The notes beneath the pieces are model-generated. The model did not search any database, had not been told where the DNA came from, and saw only the letters and a list, made by a program, of their open reading frames with translations. The position numbers were made by a program, and so were the translations under genes. Below, piece by piece: positions 23,510 to 32,031 of a stretch of DNA of 35,164 nt. This DNA comes from Lachnospiraceae bacterium. GTDB taxonomy: Bacteria; Bacillota; Clostridia; Lachnospirales; Lachnospiraceae. The stretch is from NCBI GenBank assembly GCA_018384375.1, contig JAHAYJ010000008.1, positions 1 to 35,164 on the forward strand. The letters are read 5' to 3'. The stretch's first letter is position 1. Each line of letters starts with the position of its first letter.

Positions 23510-24139
23510 TTGAGAATTGTTAAGGAACATGATGAGCGGAAAAATGAAATTATTGACACAGCAGCAATGCTGTTTGAGTCGAAAGGATACGAACAGTGCA
23601 GTGTGAATGATATCCTCACGGCAATCGGCATTGCCAAGGGAACCTTCTACCATTACTTCAAATCCAAGGAAGAAGTACTGGATGCCGTAATTGCAAAGAT
23701 GATGGATCAGATTACGCAGCAGGTCAGGAGTGTGGAGGCAGATCCCGGTCTTTCACCGGAAGAAAAGCTTCTCCAGGTATTTCTGGCTGCCCGCACAAAG
23801 GAAAAACTTGGGGATGTGCTGCTTGAGGAGATGCACAAGACAGAAAATGCGCTGATGCATCAGAAGGCGCTGGTTTCTTTGGTGAATACCCTTACTCCTG
23901 TTTTAACGGGAATTGTAGAGACAGGCATTCAGGCAGGGGTATTTACCTGTGCGTACCCGGAGCAATATGTGCAGATTTTCCTGGCATCTGCCAGTACTCT
24001 GCTGGATGAAGGGATCTTTCAGATAGAACCGGAAAAAACACAGAAGCTGTTTGATGCAATGATTCTGATGCTTGAGAAAATGCTTGGTGTGGAGGAAGGA
24101 CATTTTCTTGCAGTTACACGGGAACACTGGAAATTTTAG
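23510..24139 (+). CDS. TetR family repressor of the efflux cluster
   Basis: A 209-residue regulator that starts with TTG (AGG eight bases upstream). The TetR DNA-binding domain fills residues about 8-55: I-I-D-T-A-A-M-L-F-E-S-K-G-Y, C-S-V-N-D-I-L-T-A-I-G-I-A-K-G-T-F-Y-H-Y-F-K-S-K-E-E-V-L. The helical C-terminal part is unlike any named subgroup I recognise and would bind the inducer. Matching palindromes stand before its own gene and before the following exporter gene, so it probably represses both itself and the exporter/ABC genes. An unusual substrate could be inferred only from the transporters. A small terminator lies directly after the stop. Confidence 0.92.
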   Translation: MRIVKEHDERKNEIIDTAAMLFESKGYEQCSVNDILTAIGIAKGTFYHYFKSKEEVLDAVIAKMMDQITQQVRSVEADPGLSPEEKLLQVFLAARTKEKLGDVLLEEMHKTENALMHQKALVSLVNTLTPVLTGIVETGIQAGVFTCAYPEQYVQIFLASASTLLDEGIFQIEPEKTQKLFDAMILMLEKMLGVEEGHFLAVTREHWKF

Positions 24140-24163
24140 AAGGTGCGATCGCAACCTTCTTTT
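24138..24163 (+). terminator. Terminator after tetR
   Basis: AGAAGGT (24138-24144) pairs with ACCTTCT (24154-24160), with an inner self-complementary GCGATCGC, followed by TTT (24161-24163). It overlaps the tetR stop codon and separates tetR from the exporter gene, so the latter needs its own promoter. Confidence 0.65.
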
Positions 24164-24178
24164 CTTTGAAAATCATAC

Positions 24179-24195
24179 AGACCGACAGTCGGTCT
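24179..24195 (+). promoter_or_regulatory. TetR operator 2 (exporter genes)
   Basis: AGACCGAC-A-GTCGGTCT is a perfect 17-base palindrome around one central base. It shares 15 of 17 positions with the site before tetR. It lies 50 bases before the exporter start. No convincing promoter hexamers are visible around it. Confidence 0.8.
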
Positions 24196-24245
24196 ATTAA
24201 AAAGCAAATAGGAAAGAAGCACAGATGCTTCGGAACGGAGGAAAA

Positions 24246-25550
24246 ATGAAGAAATTTATGATGATCTGGATCGGGGAACTGATTTCCAGTATCGGAAGCG
24301 GGATGACCGCCTTTGCACTTTCTATTTATGTTTATGAGATGACGGGAAGTGTCAGCTATGTTTCGTTGGTTACATTGCTTGCTTATCTGCCCACAATTCT
24401 GCTGAGTCCCTTGGGCGGCGTGCTGGCAGACCGGTATGACAGGCGGATCCTGATGATCATTGGGGATCTGTTTTCCGGTCTGGGCCTTTTGTATATTTTA
24501 TGGCAGATACAGGTAGGTGCAGGAAGCATGCTTCCGATCCTGATCGGGGTGACCTTCAATGCAGTTTTTGTGGCACTGCTGGAGCCTTCCTACCGCGCCA
24601 CAATTACCGACCTTCTCACACAGGAGGAGTATGACAGGGCAAGCGGTATGGTACAGATGGCGGGAAATGCAAGATATCTTCTCTCTCCGGCACTGGCCGG
24701 TATTCTGCTGGCAGTAGCAGATATTCGCCTGATCCTGGTACTGGATATCAGCACCTTTTTCATTACAATCACTATGGTAGCGCTGGTGAGAAAAACAATT
24801 CAGAAGCCGGTAAAGAGAGAAACACAGGGATTCTTAACGGAGATGAAACAGGGATTTACGGTAATCACCGAAAATAAAGGAATTCTGTCACTGGTCATCA
24901 TTATGGCCTTTGTATGCTTCTTCATCGGTTTTGTGCAGACACTTACAGGTCCTATGGTGCTCGCAGTCAGCGACGCAAGGACGGTGGGAATTCTGGAGTC
25001 CGTTTGTGCCATAGGAATGCTGGTGGGCAGCGTGTGGATCGGTTTTGTCGGTATCAGAGGCGGATATGCAAGGGTGCTCTGCGGCGCAGGAATTTTTTGC
25101 GGAGTATTTATGGCACTTGCCGGTGTAAACAGAAATCTCTGGGTGACGGGGATAGGTATTTTTCTGTTCTTTCTGTCTCTTCCGTTTATGAATACCTGTG
25201 CAGATGTGCTGGTAAGAGTCAATATTCCCAATGAACTGCAGGGTAGGGTGTGGGGAATGATCAGTCTCCTGACACAGGCAGGCACTGTGCTTGCCTATGC
25301 AAGCTGTGGAGTGCTTGCGGATTATCTGTTTGAGCCTATGCTTGCAGAAAAAGGTATTCTTGCAGGCAGTGTGGGAAGGCTGATCGGAACCGGAGAAGGA
25401 AGGGGAATCGGATTCCTGTTGATCTTATCCGGCATCGGAATGGCTCTTTGTGCTTCCACAATCGGACACAGCAGGGGTGTCAGAGCCCTTCAGAAAAATC
25501 TGGAGGAGCAGAAGGAGAAAGAACATGTACTTAAAGCTTCTGAAAAATGA
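24246..25550 (+). CDS. MFS drug/macrolide-type efflux transporter
   Basis: A 434-residue membrane transporter with about twelve hydrophobic helices. The ATG at 24246 has GGAGG seven bases upstream; an in-frame ATG at 24225 would put the ribosome site inside the gene. The first helix begins I-W-I-G-E-L-I-S-S-I-G-S-G-M. The loop between helices 2 and 3 carries the MFS motif A form G-G-V-L-A-D-R-Y-D-R-R. This is the pattern of the MefA/MFS_3 group, whose members export macrolides or other drugs by proton exchange. It ends 26 bases inside the next gene, so the exporter and ABC transporter are translationally coupled. Control by the upstream TetR is likely; the substrate is unknown. Confidence 0.88.
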   Translation: MKKFMMIWIGELISSIGSGMTAFALSIYVYEMTGSVSYVSLVTLLAYLPTILLSPLGGVLADRYDRRILMIIGDLFSGLGLLYILWQIQVGAGSMLPILIGVTFNAVFVALLEPSYRATITDLLTQEEYDRASGMVQMAGNARYLLSPALAGILLAVADIRLILVLDISTFFITITMVALVRKTIQKPVKRETQGFLTEMKQGFTVITENKGILSLVIIMAFVCFFIGFVQTLTGPMVLAVSDARTVGILESVCAIGMLVGSVWIGFVGIRGGYARVLCGAGIFCGVFMALAGVNRNLWVTGIGIFLFFLSLPFMNTCADVLVRVNIPNELQGRVWGMISLLTQAGTVLAYASCGVLADYLFEPMLAEKGILAGSVGRLIGTGEGRGIGFLLILSGIGMALCASTIGHSRGVRALQKNLEEQKEKEHVLKASEK

Positions 25551-27927
25551 TTTTAAGAAGAATCCATGGAATAATGCGATTCTTTTCCTGCTCATGTCGC
25601 TGTCTGTAATGCTTGCCGTTTCGGTCTGTCTGATTCTGGTGCTGCTTTTTACGTCCATTTCAACAATGTATGAAACGGCAAAGCCGCCGCATTTTTTGCA
25701 GATGCATAAGGGAGAGCTTTCCCAGGAAGCAATCGACGAGTTTAACGGAAGCTATCCGGATATTGTGCATTGGCAGACGGTTCCCATGATTGATGTATAC
25801 GGGGAAGAACTGACGATAACGGCAAATGACACAGGCAACAGCGAAACATCTGCAAATCAGGGGAAGGGATCATATACCCTGGAAGATTGCAGGTTGGACA
25901 TCAGTCTGGTAAAGCAGAATGAGTCTTATGATGTGCTTCTTGATGAAAACCGGAACAAACTAATAATGAGTCCGGGAAAGATCGGTGTGCCGGTCATTTT
26001 GTTGGAGCAGTATTCCATGCAGAAGGGCGATATCATTACCCTGAAAAGCGGGAATGTGGAAAAAAGCTTTGAGATTGCAGCTTATGTCTATGACGGACAG
26101 ATGAATTCCACCCTCTGTTCTTCCACACGATTTTTACTAAGTGACGAGGATTTTGATGAACTTTTTGGGACTGTGGGTGAGACGGAATATTTAATAGAAG
26201 CCTATTTTGCGGACAGTGGTGCTGCAGCTGCTTATCAGACTGCCTATGAACAAAGCAAGAAGGACCTCCCAAAGAACGGACAGGCGGTGACCTATCCCAT
26301 TCTCTTTTTGTTAAGTGCCATGACGGATATTCTGACGGCAATGGTGATTTTGTTGACAGGGGTGCTGCTCATTGCAATTGCACTACTGTGTCTTCGATAC
26401 TCTATTCTGGCGAAGGTGGAGGAAGAACAGAAGGAGATTGGCACCATGAAAGCACTTGGCATTCCGGGAAAGGGGATCCGCGGACTGTATCTGGGGGAAA
26501 TCAGAATTCTGATGACGGCAGGCTGCATATCCGGATTTTTGCTGGCTCTACCGTCAGTGCGTGTGCTTAGCGGACATATAAGCCGGACCTTTGGAAGACA
26601 GCAGTATAGCTTGACGCTGCTCCTGCCGGCAGTGCTTACCTGCATGGCAGTCTATGGAATCGTCCTTGCTTTTTCGGGGAGGGTTCTCGGAAGACTGCGT
26701 AAGGCAACGATCGCTGACCTTTTGATAACAGAAAAAGGATTTGGCAGGAATAAGACAGCTGCAAAGGACGGCATCCATAAATGCAGGATGATTTCTGTGA
26801 ATTGGCTTTTAGGATTCTGGGAGGTGCGGCATGGCTATGGACTGATCTTTGGACTGCTCCTTATCGTAACCTTTTTGATGGTGGTGCCATGCAGGATGGT
26901 ACAGACTATGGAGCATGAAGAATTTATTACCTACATGGGGAGTTCTGTCTGTGACCTGCTTCTGGAGGTTGAACAGGGGGCCGGACTTGAGGAGAGAAGG
27001 ACGGAAGCTGAAAAACAGCTGCAATCAGAACGGAACCAGGGATACATTTCGGGATTTGAAGAAATGAAAAGGGTACGCCTTCAGGCACAGGGAGCTGACA
27101 AGGAACTGACAGGTATCCATATTGATACAGGGAAAAATGCTGGCAAGGGACTGAAATACCTTACCGGAAGTGCTCCGGAGACAGAATATGAAATAGCGCT
27201 GTCCTGTCTGATGGCAGAGGAGCTTGAAAAAACTACAGGGAATACGCTTATTTTGCTTGCGGAGGGAAAAGCGCAGGAGTTTCTTGTAAGCGGAATCTAT
27301 CAGGATGTGACAAGCGGCGGCAGAACGGCAAAGGCAATTCGTAACTTTGACGGGGAACCGGCAGAGCAGTACAGCTTTCAGGTGATGCTGACACAGGAGA
27401 GCGGACAGACCGCTGAAGAGGATATTGCGGATCGGCTGAGAGAAAACCTCGGAAGCGGTTACAGCATAGAAAATATGGAAGAGTTTGTAGCCCAGACGCT
27501 TGGCGGGGTGACCGGACAGGTAAGACAGGGGGCTGTCTGTGCAATGCTCATCGGCATTGCCCTGACTATTCTGATCGTGCTGCTCTTTCTGAAGCTTCGT
27601 ATGGCAAGAGAGGTAACAGCGCTTTCCGCGAAGCGGGCAATGGGCATTCCCTTTGGAGCAATGGTAAGGCAGGAATTACATCCGATCATGATCGCAGGAG
27701 GGCTGGGGGCTTTGTTCGGGGAACTACTGGCAGAATATCTGGGAGATGATCTGATCAGTCTGTTCTTCGGAGCGCTGGGAATCGGACTTAAGAGGATCGT
27801 ATTTGCGCCGTTTGACTTTTGGCTGCTTGGTATCCCGGCAGTGCTGCTGTTCACCCTGATGACGGTATGCAGTCTTGCCTGCAGGGAGCTTCGGCAAATA
27901 AGGGTGGCAGAGCATTGCAATGAATAA
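25525..27927 (+). CDS. ABC transporter permease with duplicated FtsX domains
   Basis: An 800-residue membrane protein. The ATG at 25525 (GGAG eight bases before) lies inside the end of the exporter gene. One helix near the N-terminus (about 17-45) is followed by a large outer domain (about 50-260). Three helices make the first FtsX unit (T-M-K-A-L-G-I-P-G-K-G-I-R in its cytoplasmic loop). A fifth helix (about 455-475) and a second outer domain follow. Three final helices make the second unit (A-K-R-A-M-G-I-P-F-G-A-M-V-R). This doubled arrangement fits permeases that work with LolD/MacB-type ATPases in Gram-positive drug or peptide resistance. The ATPase gene follows directly. Substrate unknown. 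Confidence 0.9.
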   Translation: MYLKLLKNDFKKNPWNNAILFLLMSLSVMLAVSVCLILVLLFTSISTMYETAKPPHFLQMHKGELSQEAIDEFNGSYPDIVHWQTVPMIDVYGEELTITANDTGNSETSANQGKGSYTLEDCRLDISLVKQNESYDVLLDENRNKLIMSPGKIGVPVILLEQYSMQKGDIITLKSGNVEKSFEIAAYVYDGQMNSTLCSSTRFLLSDEDFDELFGTVGETEYLIEAYFADSGAAAAYQTAYEQSKKDLPKNGQAVTYPILFLLSAMTDILTAMVILLTGVLLIAIALLCLRYSILAKVEEEQKEIGTMKALGIPGKGIRGLYLGEIRILMTAGCISGFLLALPSVRVLSGHISRTFGRQQYSLTLLLPAVLTCMAVYGIVLAFSGRVLGRLRKATIADLLITEKGFGRNKTAAKDGIHKCRMISVNWLLGFWEVRHGYGLIFGLLLIVTFLMVVPCRMVQTMEHEEFITYMGSSVCDLLLEVEQGAGLEERRTEAEKQLQSERNQGYISGFEEMKRVRLQAQGADKELTGIHIDTGKNAGKGLKYLTGSAPETEYEIALSCLMAEELEKTTGNTLILLAEGKAQEFLVSGIYQDVTSGGRTAKAIRNFDGEPAEQYSFQVMLTQESGQTAEEDIADRLRENLGSGYSIENMEEFVAQTLGGVTGQVRQGAVCAMLIGIALTILIVLLFLKLRMAREVTALSAKRAMGIPFGAMVRQELHPIMIAGGLGALFGELLAEYLGDDLISLFFGALGIGLKRIVFAPFDFWLLGIPAVLLFTLMTVCSLACRELRQIRVAEHCNE

Positions 27928-27950
27928 CGCAGAAAGGCTTGGTTATTGAA

Positions 27951-28694
27951 ATGGATCAAAATATATTGGAAGTAAAAGAAATAGGTAAGAGCTTTGAAGG
28001 TACCGAAGTCCTCAGGGATATCACCTTTCAAATCGAAAAAGGGGAATTTGTGGCAGTAATGGGACGATCCGGCTGTGGTAAATCCACATTATTGTACAGC
28101 ATCAGCGGAATGGACGATCCTACCGGCGGTGAGGTGCTGTTTGAGGGAAAAAGGCTTGCCGAGCTGCCGGAAAAGGAGCTGGAAAAGCTTCGCCTAAATC
28201 GTATGGGTTTCATTTTTCAAAAAGCAAATTTTCTGAAGAATCTGTCCATTGAGGATAATATTATTTTTCCGGCATTTCAGTCCGGGCAAAAGAGCCGGCA
28301 GCAGATAGTCAAAGAGGCGGAAGCCTTGATGGAACGGATGGGAATATTATCTGTGGCGGATCATGATGTCCGCAAGGTTTCCGGCGGGCAGCTCCAGCGG
28401 GCAGCCATATGCAGAGCGATGATCAATCAGCCCGCCATTTTGTTCGGAGATGAGCCTACCGGGGCGCTGAATTCCTCAGCCACCAGGGAAGTTATGGACA
28501 TTCTGGAAAAGATCCACCAGGACGGTACTACGATCCTGCTGGTGACCCATGATGCCAGGGTGGCGGCAAGAGCCGACAGGGTAATCTACCTGGAGGACGG
28601 CAGGATCAAGGACGAGTGTCTGCTTGGAAAACAGGAAGAAAAAAAATCACGGGAAAAGTTGTTAATGGAGTGGCTTGAGAAAATGGGATTTTAA
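27951..28694 (+). CDS. ABC transporter ATP-binding protein (MacB/LolD type)
   Basis: A 247-residue ATPase with every expected motif: Walker A G-R-S-G-C-G-K-S-T (38-46), Q-loop Q90, signature V-S-G-G-Q-L-Q-R (143-150), Walker B I-L-F-G-D-E (163-168) and the switch histidine H200. Length and motif spacing fit the MacB/LolD/BceA group that drives FtsX-type permeases. The C-terminal tail is rich in lysine and glutamate. The start is somewhat uncertain: ATG 27951 has AGAAAGG 14 bases before it, and a TTG at 27939 is too close to that site. It lies 23 bases after the permease and is the last gene before a strong terminator. Confidence 0.93.
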   Translation: MDQNILEVKEIGKSFEGTEVLRDITFQIEKGEFVAVMGRSGCGKSTLLYSISGMDDPTGGEVLFEGKRLAELPEKELEKLRLNRMGFIFQKANFLKNLSIEDNIIFPAFQSGQKSRQQIVKEAEALMERMGILSVADHDVRKVSGGQLQRAAICRAMINQPAILFGDEPTGALNSSATREVMDILEKIHQDGTTILLVTHDARVAARADRVIYLEDGRIKDECLLGKQEEKKSREKLLMEWLEKMGF

Positions 28695-28695
28695 A

Positions 28696-28739
28696 AAAGA
28701 ACGTCCAAAGTCATTTTTTATGACTTCAGGACGTTCTTT
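28696..28739. terminator. Bidirectional terminator between the ABC ATPase and upp
   Basis: AAAGAACGTCC (28696-28706) pairs with GGACGTTCTTT (28729-28739), and inside it AAGTCAT (28708-28714) pairs with ATGACTT (28720-28726) around five T residues. An A-rich start and T-rich end let it stop both converging transcripts. Confidence 0.85.
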
Positions 28740-28757
28740 CCATGCATGAGTTATCTG

Positions 28758-29405
28758 TTATTTCGTTCCGAAAATTCTGTCTCCGGCATCGCCGAGTCCC
28801 GGACAGATATAGGCGTTTTCGTTCAGACATCTGTCCAGATGTCCTACATAGATCTGAATATCGGGATGCGCTTCGCGCAGCCTCTTAAGACCCTCGGGAG
28901 CAGCTATGATGCACATGAACTTGATGTGCTTTCCGCCATGCTGCTTAATAAAGTCCACTGCCTCTGCACCGGAACCGCCGGTAGCCAGCATGGGATCAAG
29001 AACAACGATGGTACGCTGGTCGATGGGTTCAGGGAGCTTGCAGTAATACTCATGAGGCTCATGAGTGACAGGATCTCTGTAAAGACCGATATGTCCAACC
29101 TTGGCAGAAGGAACCAGTGCCAGAATACCACTCACCATTCCGAGACCGGCGCGGAGAATAGGAACAATTGCCATTTTCTTCCCGGCAATGACGGGTGTCA
29201 TACAGGTTTCAATGGGAGTTTTGATCTCTACCTCCTCAAGAGGAAGGTCACGCAGCGCTTCGTAGCCCATCAGCATGGCAATTTCCTCAATTAATTTACG
29301 AAATTCATTGGTGCCGGTATTCTCATCACGGAGACGAGATATTTTGTGTTGAATAAGCGGATGATTCAGGATAAATACATTTTCCATGTTTTCCAAATGT
29401 TCCAT
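28758..29405 (-). CDS. upp: Uracil phosphoribosyltransferase
   Basis: Cytoplasmic salvage enzyme that makes UMP from uracil and PRPP. The 215-residue length and sequence fit the family throughout: P-I-L-R-A-G-L-G-M (82-90), the PRPP-binding loop [10 protein letters not shown] (136-145), and the uracil-binding end [16 protein letters not shown]. On its strand an AGGAGGG ribosome site lies five bases before the ATG. A second ATG six codons in is also possible. It converges on the ABC ATPase gene and is divergent from the uracil permease gene, a natural pair for taking up and using uracil. Confidence 0.97.
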   Translation of the reverse strand: MEHLENMENVFILNHPLIQHKISRLRDENTGTNEFRKLIEEIAMLMGYEALRDLPLEEVEIKTPIETCMTPVIAGKKMAIVPILRAGLGMVSGILALVPSAKVGHIGLYRDPVTHEPHEYYCKLPEPIDQRTIVVLDPMLATGGSGAEAVDFIKQHGGKHIKFMCIIAAPEGLKRLREAHPDIQIYVGHLDRCLNENAYICPGLGDAGDRIFGTK

Positions 29406-29451
29406 ATGTCCCTCCTAAGGTTATTTTTATTCGAATGTCGTACTATGTAAA

Positions 29452-29480
29452 ATTTTAGTGCAACTTTACAATGAAGTCAA
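29452..29480 (-). promoter_or_regulatory. Sigma-A promoter of upp
   Basis: On the minus strand TTGACT (29480-29475), 17 bases, then TAAAAT (29457-29452). Transcription would start about 40 bases before the upp start codon, leaving no room for a large attenuator. Confidence 0.65.
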
Positions 29481-29526
29481 GACAGGCAGGGGTATTTATA
29501 AAATTTGCGGAAAAAACAAATTTTTC

Positions 29527-29555
29527 TTGTAATCACAGCGGTAAGAAAGTATACT
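29527..29555 (+). promoter_or_regulatory. Sigma-A promoter of the uracil permease gene
   Basis: TTGTAA (29527-29532), exactly 17 bases, then TATACT (29550-29555). The leader to the start codon is about 48 bases. No PyrR-type attenuator or terminator hairpin is seen in it. Confidence 0.65.
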
Positions 29556-29609
29556 TTTTAAGAGCGGGCAAACGCTTACACAAATGAAAATATGAGGAGG
29601 AAATCAGTG

Positions 29610-30989
29610 ATGATGAAGCAACAGGAAGCGATTCGGGACGCAAGAACGCTTGGAATTCCCAAGATGCTGCTCCTTGGATTGCAGCACATGTTCGCCATGT
29701 TTGGCGCAACAATCTTAGTACCAATTCTGGTAAATGTTTACTTCGAGGGAGAAGGACTTTCGATTCAGGTAACCTTGATCTGTGCAGGGCTCGGAACTTT
29801 ATTTTTCCATCTTTGCTCTAAACTGAAGGTACCCGCATTCTTAGGTTCTTCTTTCGCATTTTTAGGAGGCTTCCAGACAGTAGCACAGCTGGATACCGGC
29901 ATTTTTGCAGGTATGACTATGGGAGAAAAGCTTCCCTATGCCTGTGGCGGTATTGTAGTGGCAGGACTGCTTTATCTGGTGCTGGCACTGGTGATTAAGC
30001 TGATCGGTGTGAAGAAGGTTATGAAATTCCTTCCTCCTGTTGTGACAGGACCGATCATTATCTGTATCGGACTTTCCCTTGCTCCGTCGGCAGTTTCCAA
30101 TGCATCAACGAACTGGTTGCTTGCATTGATTGCACTGGGTACGATCATTGTCTTTAATATCTGGGGAAAAGGTATGTTTAAGATCATCCCTATCCTGTTG
30201 GGAGTTGTGATTTCCTATGTGGTAGCACTGATCCTGAATACACTCGGTTTTACCAACGCAGACGGCAGTGCAATTCTGAGCTTTGCAGGTGTGCAGAGCG
30301 CAAACTGGGTAGGACTTCCGCCCTTTCAGATTTGTAAATTTGACATTACGGCAATTCTGGTTATGGCACCCATTGCCCTTGCAACTATGATGGAGCATAT
30401 CGGAGATATGTCAGCCATCTCCGCAACGGTGGGCGAGAACTTTATCGAAGATCCGGGACTTCACAGAACCCTGATCGGTGACGGCCTTGCAACCTCTCTT
30501 TCCGCGCTGGTAGGCGGTCCTGCAAATACAACCTATGGTGAGAATACAGGTGTCCTTGAACTGAGCAAGGTGTATGATCCTAAAGTGATCCGTCTGGCAG
30601 CAGTCTATGCGGTGGTACTCAGCTTCATCCCCAAGATGGCAGAGCTGATCGGTTCTATTCCTTCTGCTATCATCGGTGGTGTCAGCTTCATGCTTTACGG
30701 TATGATTTCCGCAATCGGTGTCAGAAATGTGGTCGAAAATAAGGTTGATTTCACGAAATCAAGAAATCTGATCATAGCAGCAGTGATCCTTGTCAGCGGG
30801 CTGGGTTTTTCAGGCGGACTTACCTTCAACATTGCAGGAACCTCAGTGACACTGACGGGTCTTGCCATTGCAGCACTTGCAGGAATTATCTTAAATGCCG
30901 TTCTGCCGGGCAATGACTATGTGTTTGGCGAAAATCCGGAAGGAGATCAGAACCGCGGCGTGGATATGAAGCCCAATTTTAAAGAATAA
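29610..30989 (+). CDS. uraA: Uracil permease (NCS2 family)
   Basis: A 459-residue membrane transporter that takes up uracil, probably with protons. The N-terminal L-G-L-Q-H-M-F-A-M-F-G-A-T-I-L-V-P helix is characteristic of NCS2 uracil/xanthine carriers. So are the Q-H motif, the M-E-H-I-G-D segment with its key glutamate, and the G-G-P-A-N-T-T-Y-G-E-N-T-G substrate-site loop. About fourteen hydrophobic segments are present. The ATG at 29610 is preferred because GAGGAGG (29594-29600) lies nine bases before it; an ATG at 29592 would overlap that ribosome site. It is divergent from upp and ends at a strong terminator. The equivalent Bacillus gene is called pyrP. Confidence 0.95.
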   Translation: MMKQQEAIRDARTLGIPKMLLLGLQHMFAMFGATILVPILVNVYFEGEGLSIQVTLICAGLGTLFFHLCSKLKVPAFLGSSFAFLGGFQTVAQLDTGIFAGMTMGEKLPYACGGIVVAGLLYLVLALVIKLIGVKKVMKFLPPVVTGPIIICIGLSLAPSAVSNASTNWLLALIALGTIIVFNIWGKGMFKIIPILLGVVISYVVALILNTLGFTNADGSAILSFAGVQSANWVGLPPFQICKFDITAILVMAPIALATMMEHIGDMSAISATVGENFIEDPGLHRTLIGDGLATSLSALVGGPANTTYGENTGVLELSKVYDPKVIRLAAVYAVVLSFIPKMAELIGSIPSAIIGGVSFMLYGMISAIGVRNVVENKVDFTKSRNLIIAAVILVSGLGFSGGLTFNIAGTSVTLTGLAIAALAGIILNAVLPGNDYVFGENPEGDQNRGVDMKPNFKE

Positions 30990-31016
30990 ATAGAAAAGAA
31001 ATAGGAATTTAAAATC

Positions 31017-31082
31017 GGTGGCGGAAGCTATGTGTAAGGAATCATCCGGAGGACAGGCACATAGATTCCACCACCTTTTTTT
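31017..31082 (+). terminator. Strong terminator after the uracil permease
   Basis: GGTGG-c-GGAA-g-CTATGTG (31017-31034) pairs with CACATAG-a-TTCC-a-CCACC (31058-31075), with two mismatches and an inner TCCGGA in the 23-base loop. Seven T residues follow (31076-31082). Confidence 0.88.
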
Positions 31083-31088
31083 CGGAGA

Positions 31089-31102
31089 GCTATCCGGATA
31101 GC
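31089..31102. other. 14-base perfect palindrome before the flagellar promoter
   Basis: GCTATCC-GGATAGC is a perfect palindrome 24 bases upstream of the sigma-28-type promoter. It is too short-looped for a typical terminator stem, although a T-rich tract (about 31109-31120) follows. It could be a backup terminator or a protein-binding site. Confidence 0.35.
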
Positions 31103-31125
31103 AGCATATTTTTTCTTTTTGCCTC

Positions 31126-31152
31126 TAAAGTCTTTTTCAAAATAACCGATAC
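31126..31152 (+). promoter_or_regulatory. Sigma-28 (SigD/FliA) type promoter for the flgM-flgN-flgK genes
   Basis: TAAA (31126-31129), 15 bases, then ACCGATAC (31145-31152). The known consensus of motility sigma factors in Firmicutes is TAAA-N15-GCCGATAT, so only the two end bases of the -10 differ. It lies 52 bases before flgM. No sigma-A promoter of equal quality is visible there. Confidence 0.75.
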
Positions 31153-31204
31153 AAATAGTGAAATGTGAAAATGAAATGGGAAATCCATGGAAGGAGGAGA
31201 CCAT

Positions 31205-31480
31205 ATGCGTATAGAGGCTTATACACAGGTACAGCAGATGTACAGCAGTAAGAAGACTGCAAATGTAAAATCCAAAAGCAATGTGGGCCGTTCCGATCAG
31301 GTGCAGATTTCCAGCATTGGTAAGGATATTCAGAGCGCTAAGCAGTCAGTAGCCGGCGCAAGTGATATCAGGGAAGATGTGATTGCACCGATCAAGGCAA
31401 AAATTCAGGCAGGAACCTATGAGGTGAGTGCAGAGAGCTTTGCGGATAAATTAATACAGAAATATGAAGAAATGAGGTAA
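31205..31480 (+). CDS. flgM: Anti-sigma-28 factor FlgM
   Basis: A 91-residue protein that holds the motility sigma factor inactive until the hook is complete and is then exported. The family pattern is clear: an N-terminal basic, disordered half with S-D-Q-V-Q-I-S, then R-E-D-V-I-A-P-I-K-A-K-I-Q-A-G-T-Y-E-V-S-A-E-S-F-A-D-K-L-I. The ATG at 31205 follows AAGGAGGAG by about five bases; an earlier ATG at 31187 would contain the ribosome site. It is the first gene behind a sigma-28-type promoter, so FlgM production would be under feedback control. The downstream flagellar genes follow with gaps of a few to about 30 bases. Confidence 0.93.
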   Translation: MRIEAYTQVQQMYSSKKTANVKSKSNVGRSDQVQISSIGKDIQSAKQSVAGASDIREDVIAPIKAKIQAGTYEVSAESFADKLIQKYEEMR

Positions 31481-31485
31481 TCCGA

Positions 31486-32004
31486 GTGGCAAGTTTGATG
31501 GAAAACCTGATTGAAGTTTTAGATTTGGAAAGTACGGAATACGAAAACTTGCTTGGATTATCCATGAAGAAAACGCCGGTGATTGTAGCCGGCGCAATGG
31601 AAGAGTTAGCCAAAATCACGGATGAAGAACAAAACGTTGTCAGTAAAATAAGCCGATTGGAACAAAGACGGGAAGAAGTATTTGCTGATATCGCCAATGT
31701 AATTAACAAGGATGTTAAGACACTGAAGCTTTCGGATCTGATCGAGATGCTCGCATCAAGACCGGAAGAACAGCAGAAGCTGGCTAGAGTACATGACAAG
31801 CTCAGCAGTGCGGTTCATGAAGTGAAGAGAGTCAATGAACAGAACAGGATACTGATTGAGAATGCACTGGAAATGGTAGAGTTTGATATGAATATGCTGC
31901 AGGCAATGAAGAATGCACCGGAAACAGCCAACTACAATAAGGGTGCCTACAATACGGGCACACATATGGGTGTGGATGGAAGCGGATTTGATGCCAGACA
32001 GTAG
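31486..32004 (+). CDS. flgN: FlgN-family flagellar export chaperone
   Basis: A 172-residue, mostly helical cytoplasmic protein starting with GTG five bases after flgM, behind AATGAGGTAA. The start M-A-S-L-M-E-N-L-I-E-V-L-D-L-E-S-T-E-Y-E-N-L-L-G-L, the long coiled helices and the E-Q-N-R-I-L-I-E-N-A-L-E-M-V-E-F motif fit FlgN. FlgN chaperones FlgK and FlgL to the export machine. The last 30 residues are glycine- and asparagine-rich and probably unordered. Position between flgM and flgK is the standard one. Similarity among FlgN proteins is low, so gene order supports the assignment as much as sequence does. Confidence 0.88.
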   Translation: MASLMENLIEVLDLESTEYENLLGLSMKKTPVIVAGAMEELAKITDEEQNVVSKISRLEQRREEVFADIANVINKDVKTLKLSDLIEMLASRPEEQQKLARVHDKLSSAVHEVKRVNEQNRILIENALEMVEFDMNMLQAMKNAPETANYNKGAYNTGTHMGVDGSGFDARQ

Positions 32005-32031
32005 TCCTTGCGGAAATTACGAGGTGATTAT

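Noticed and set aside
22558-23637. 359-codon minus-strand open frame opposite the CBS-GGDEF region and the start of tetR
   Set aside because: It runs across a clear promoter and two real genes on the other strand and shows no family motif or ribosome site.
28746-29294. Plus-strand open frame opposite upp
   Set aside because: The minus strand encodes a complete uracil phosphoribosyltransferase with all motifs; this frame is its shadow.
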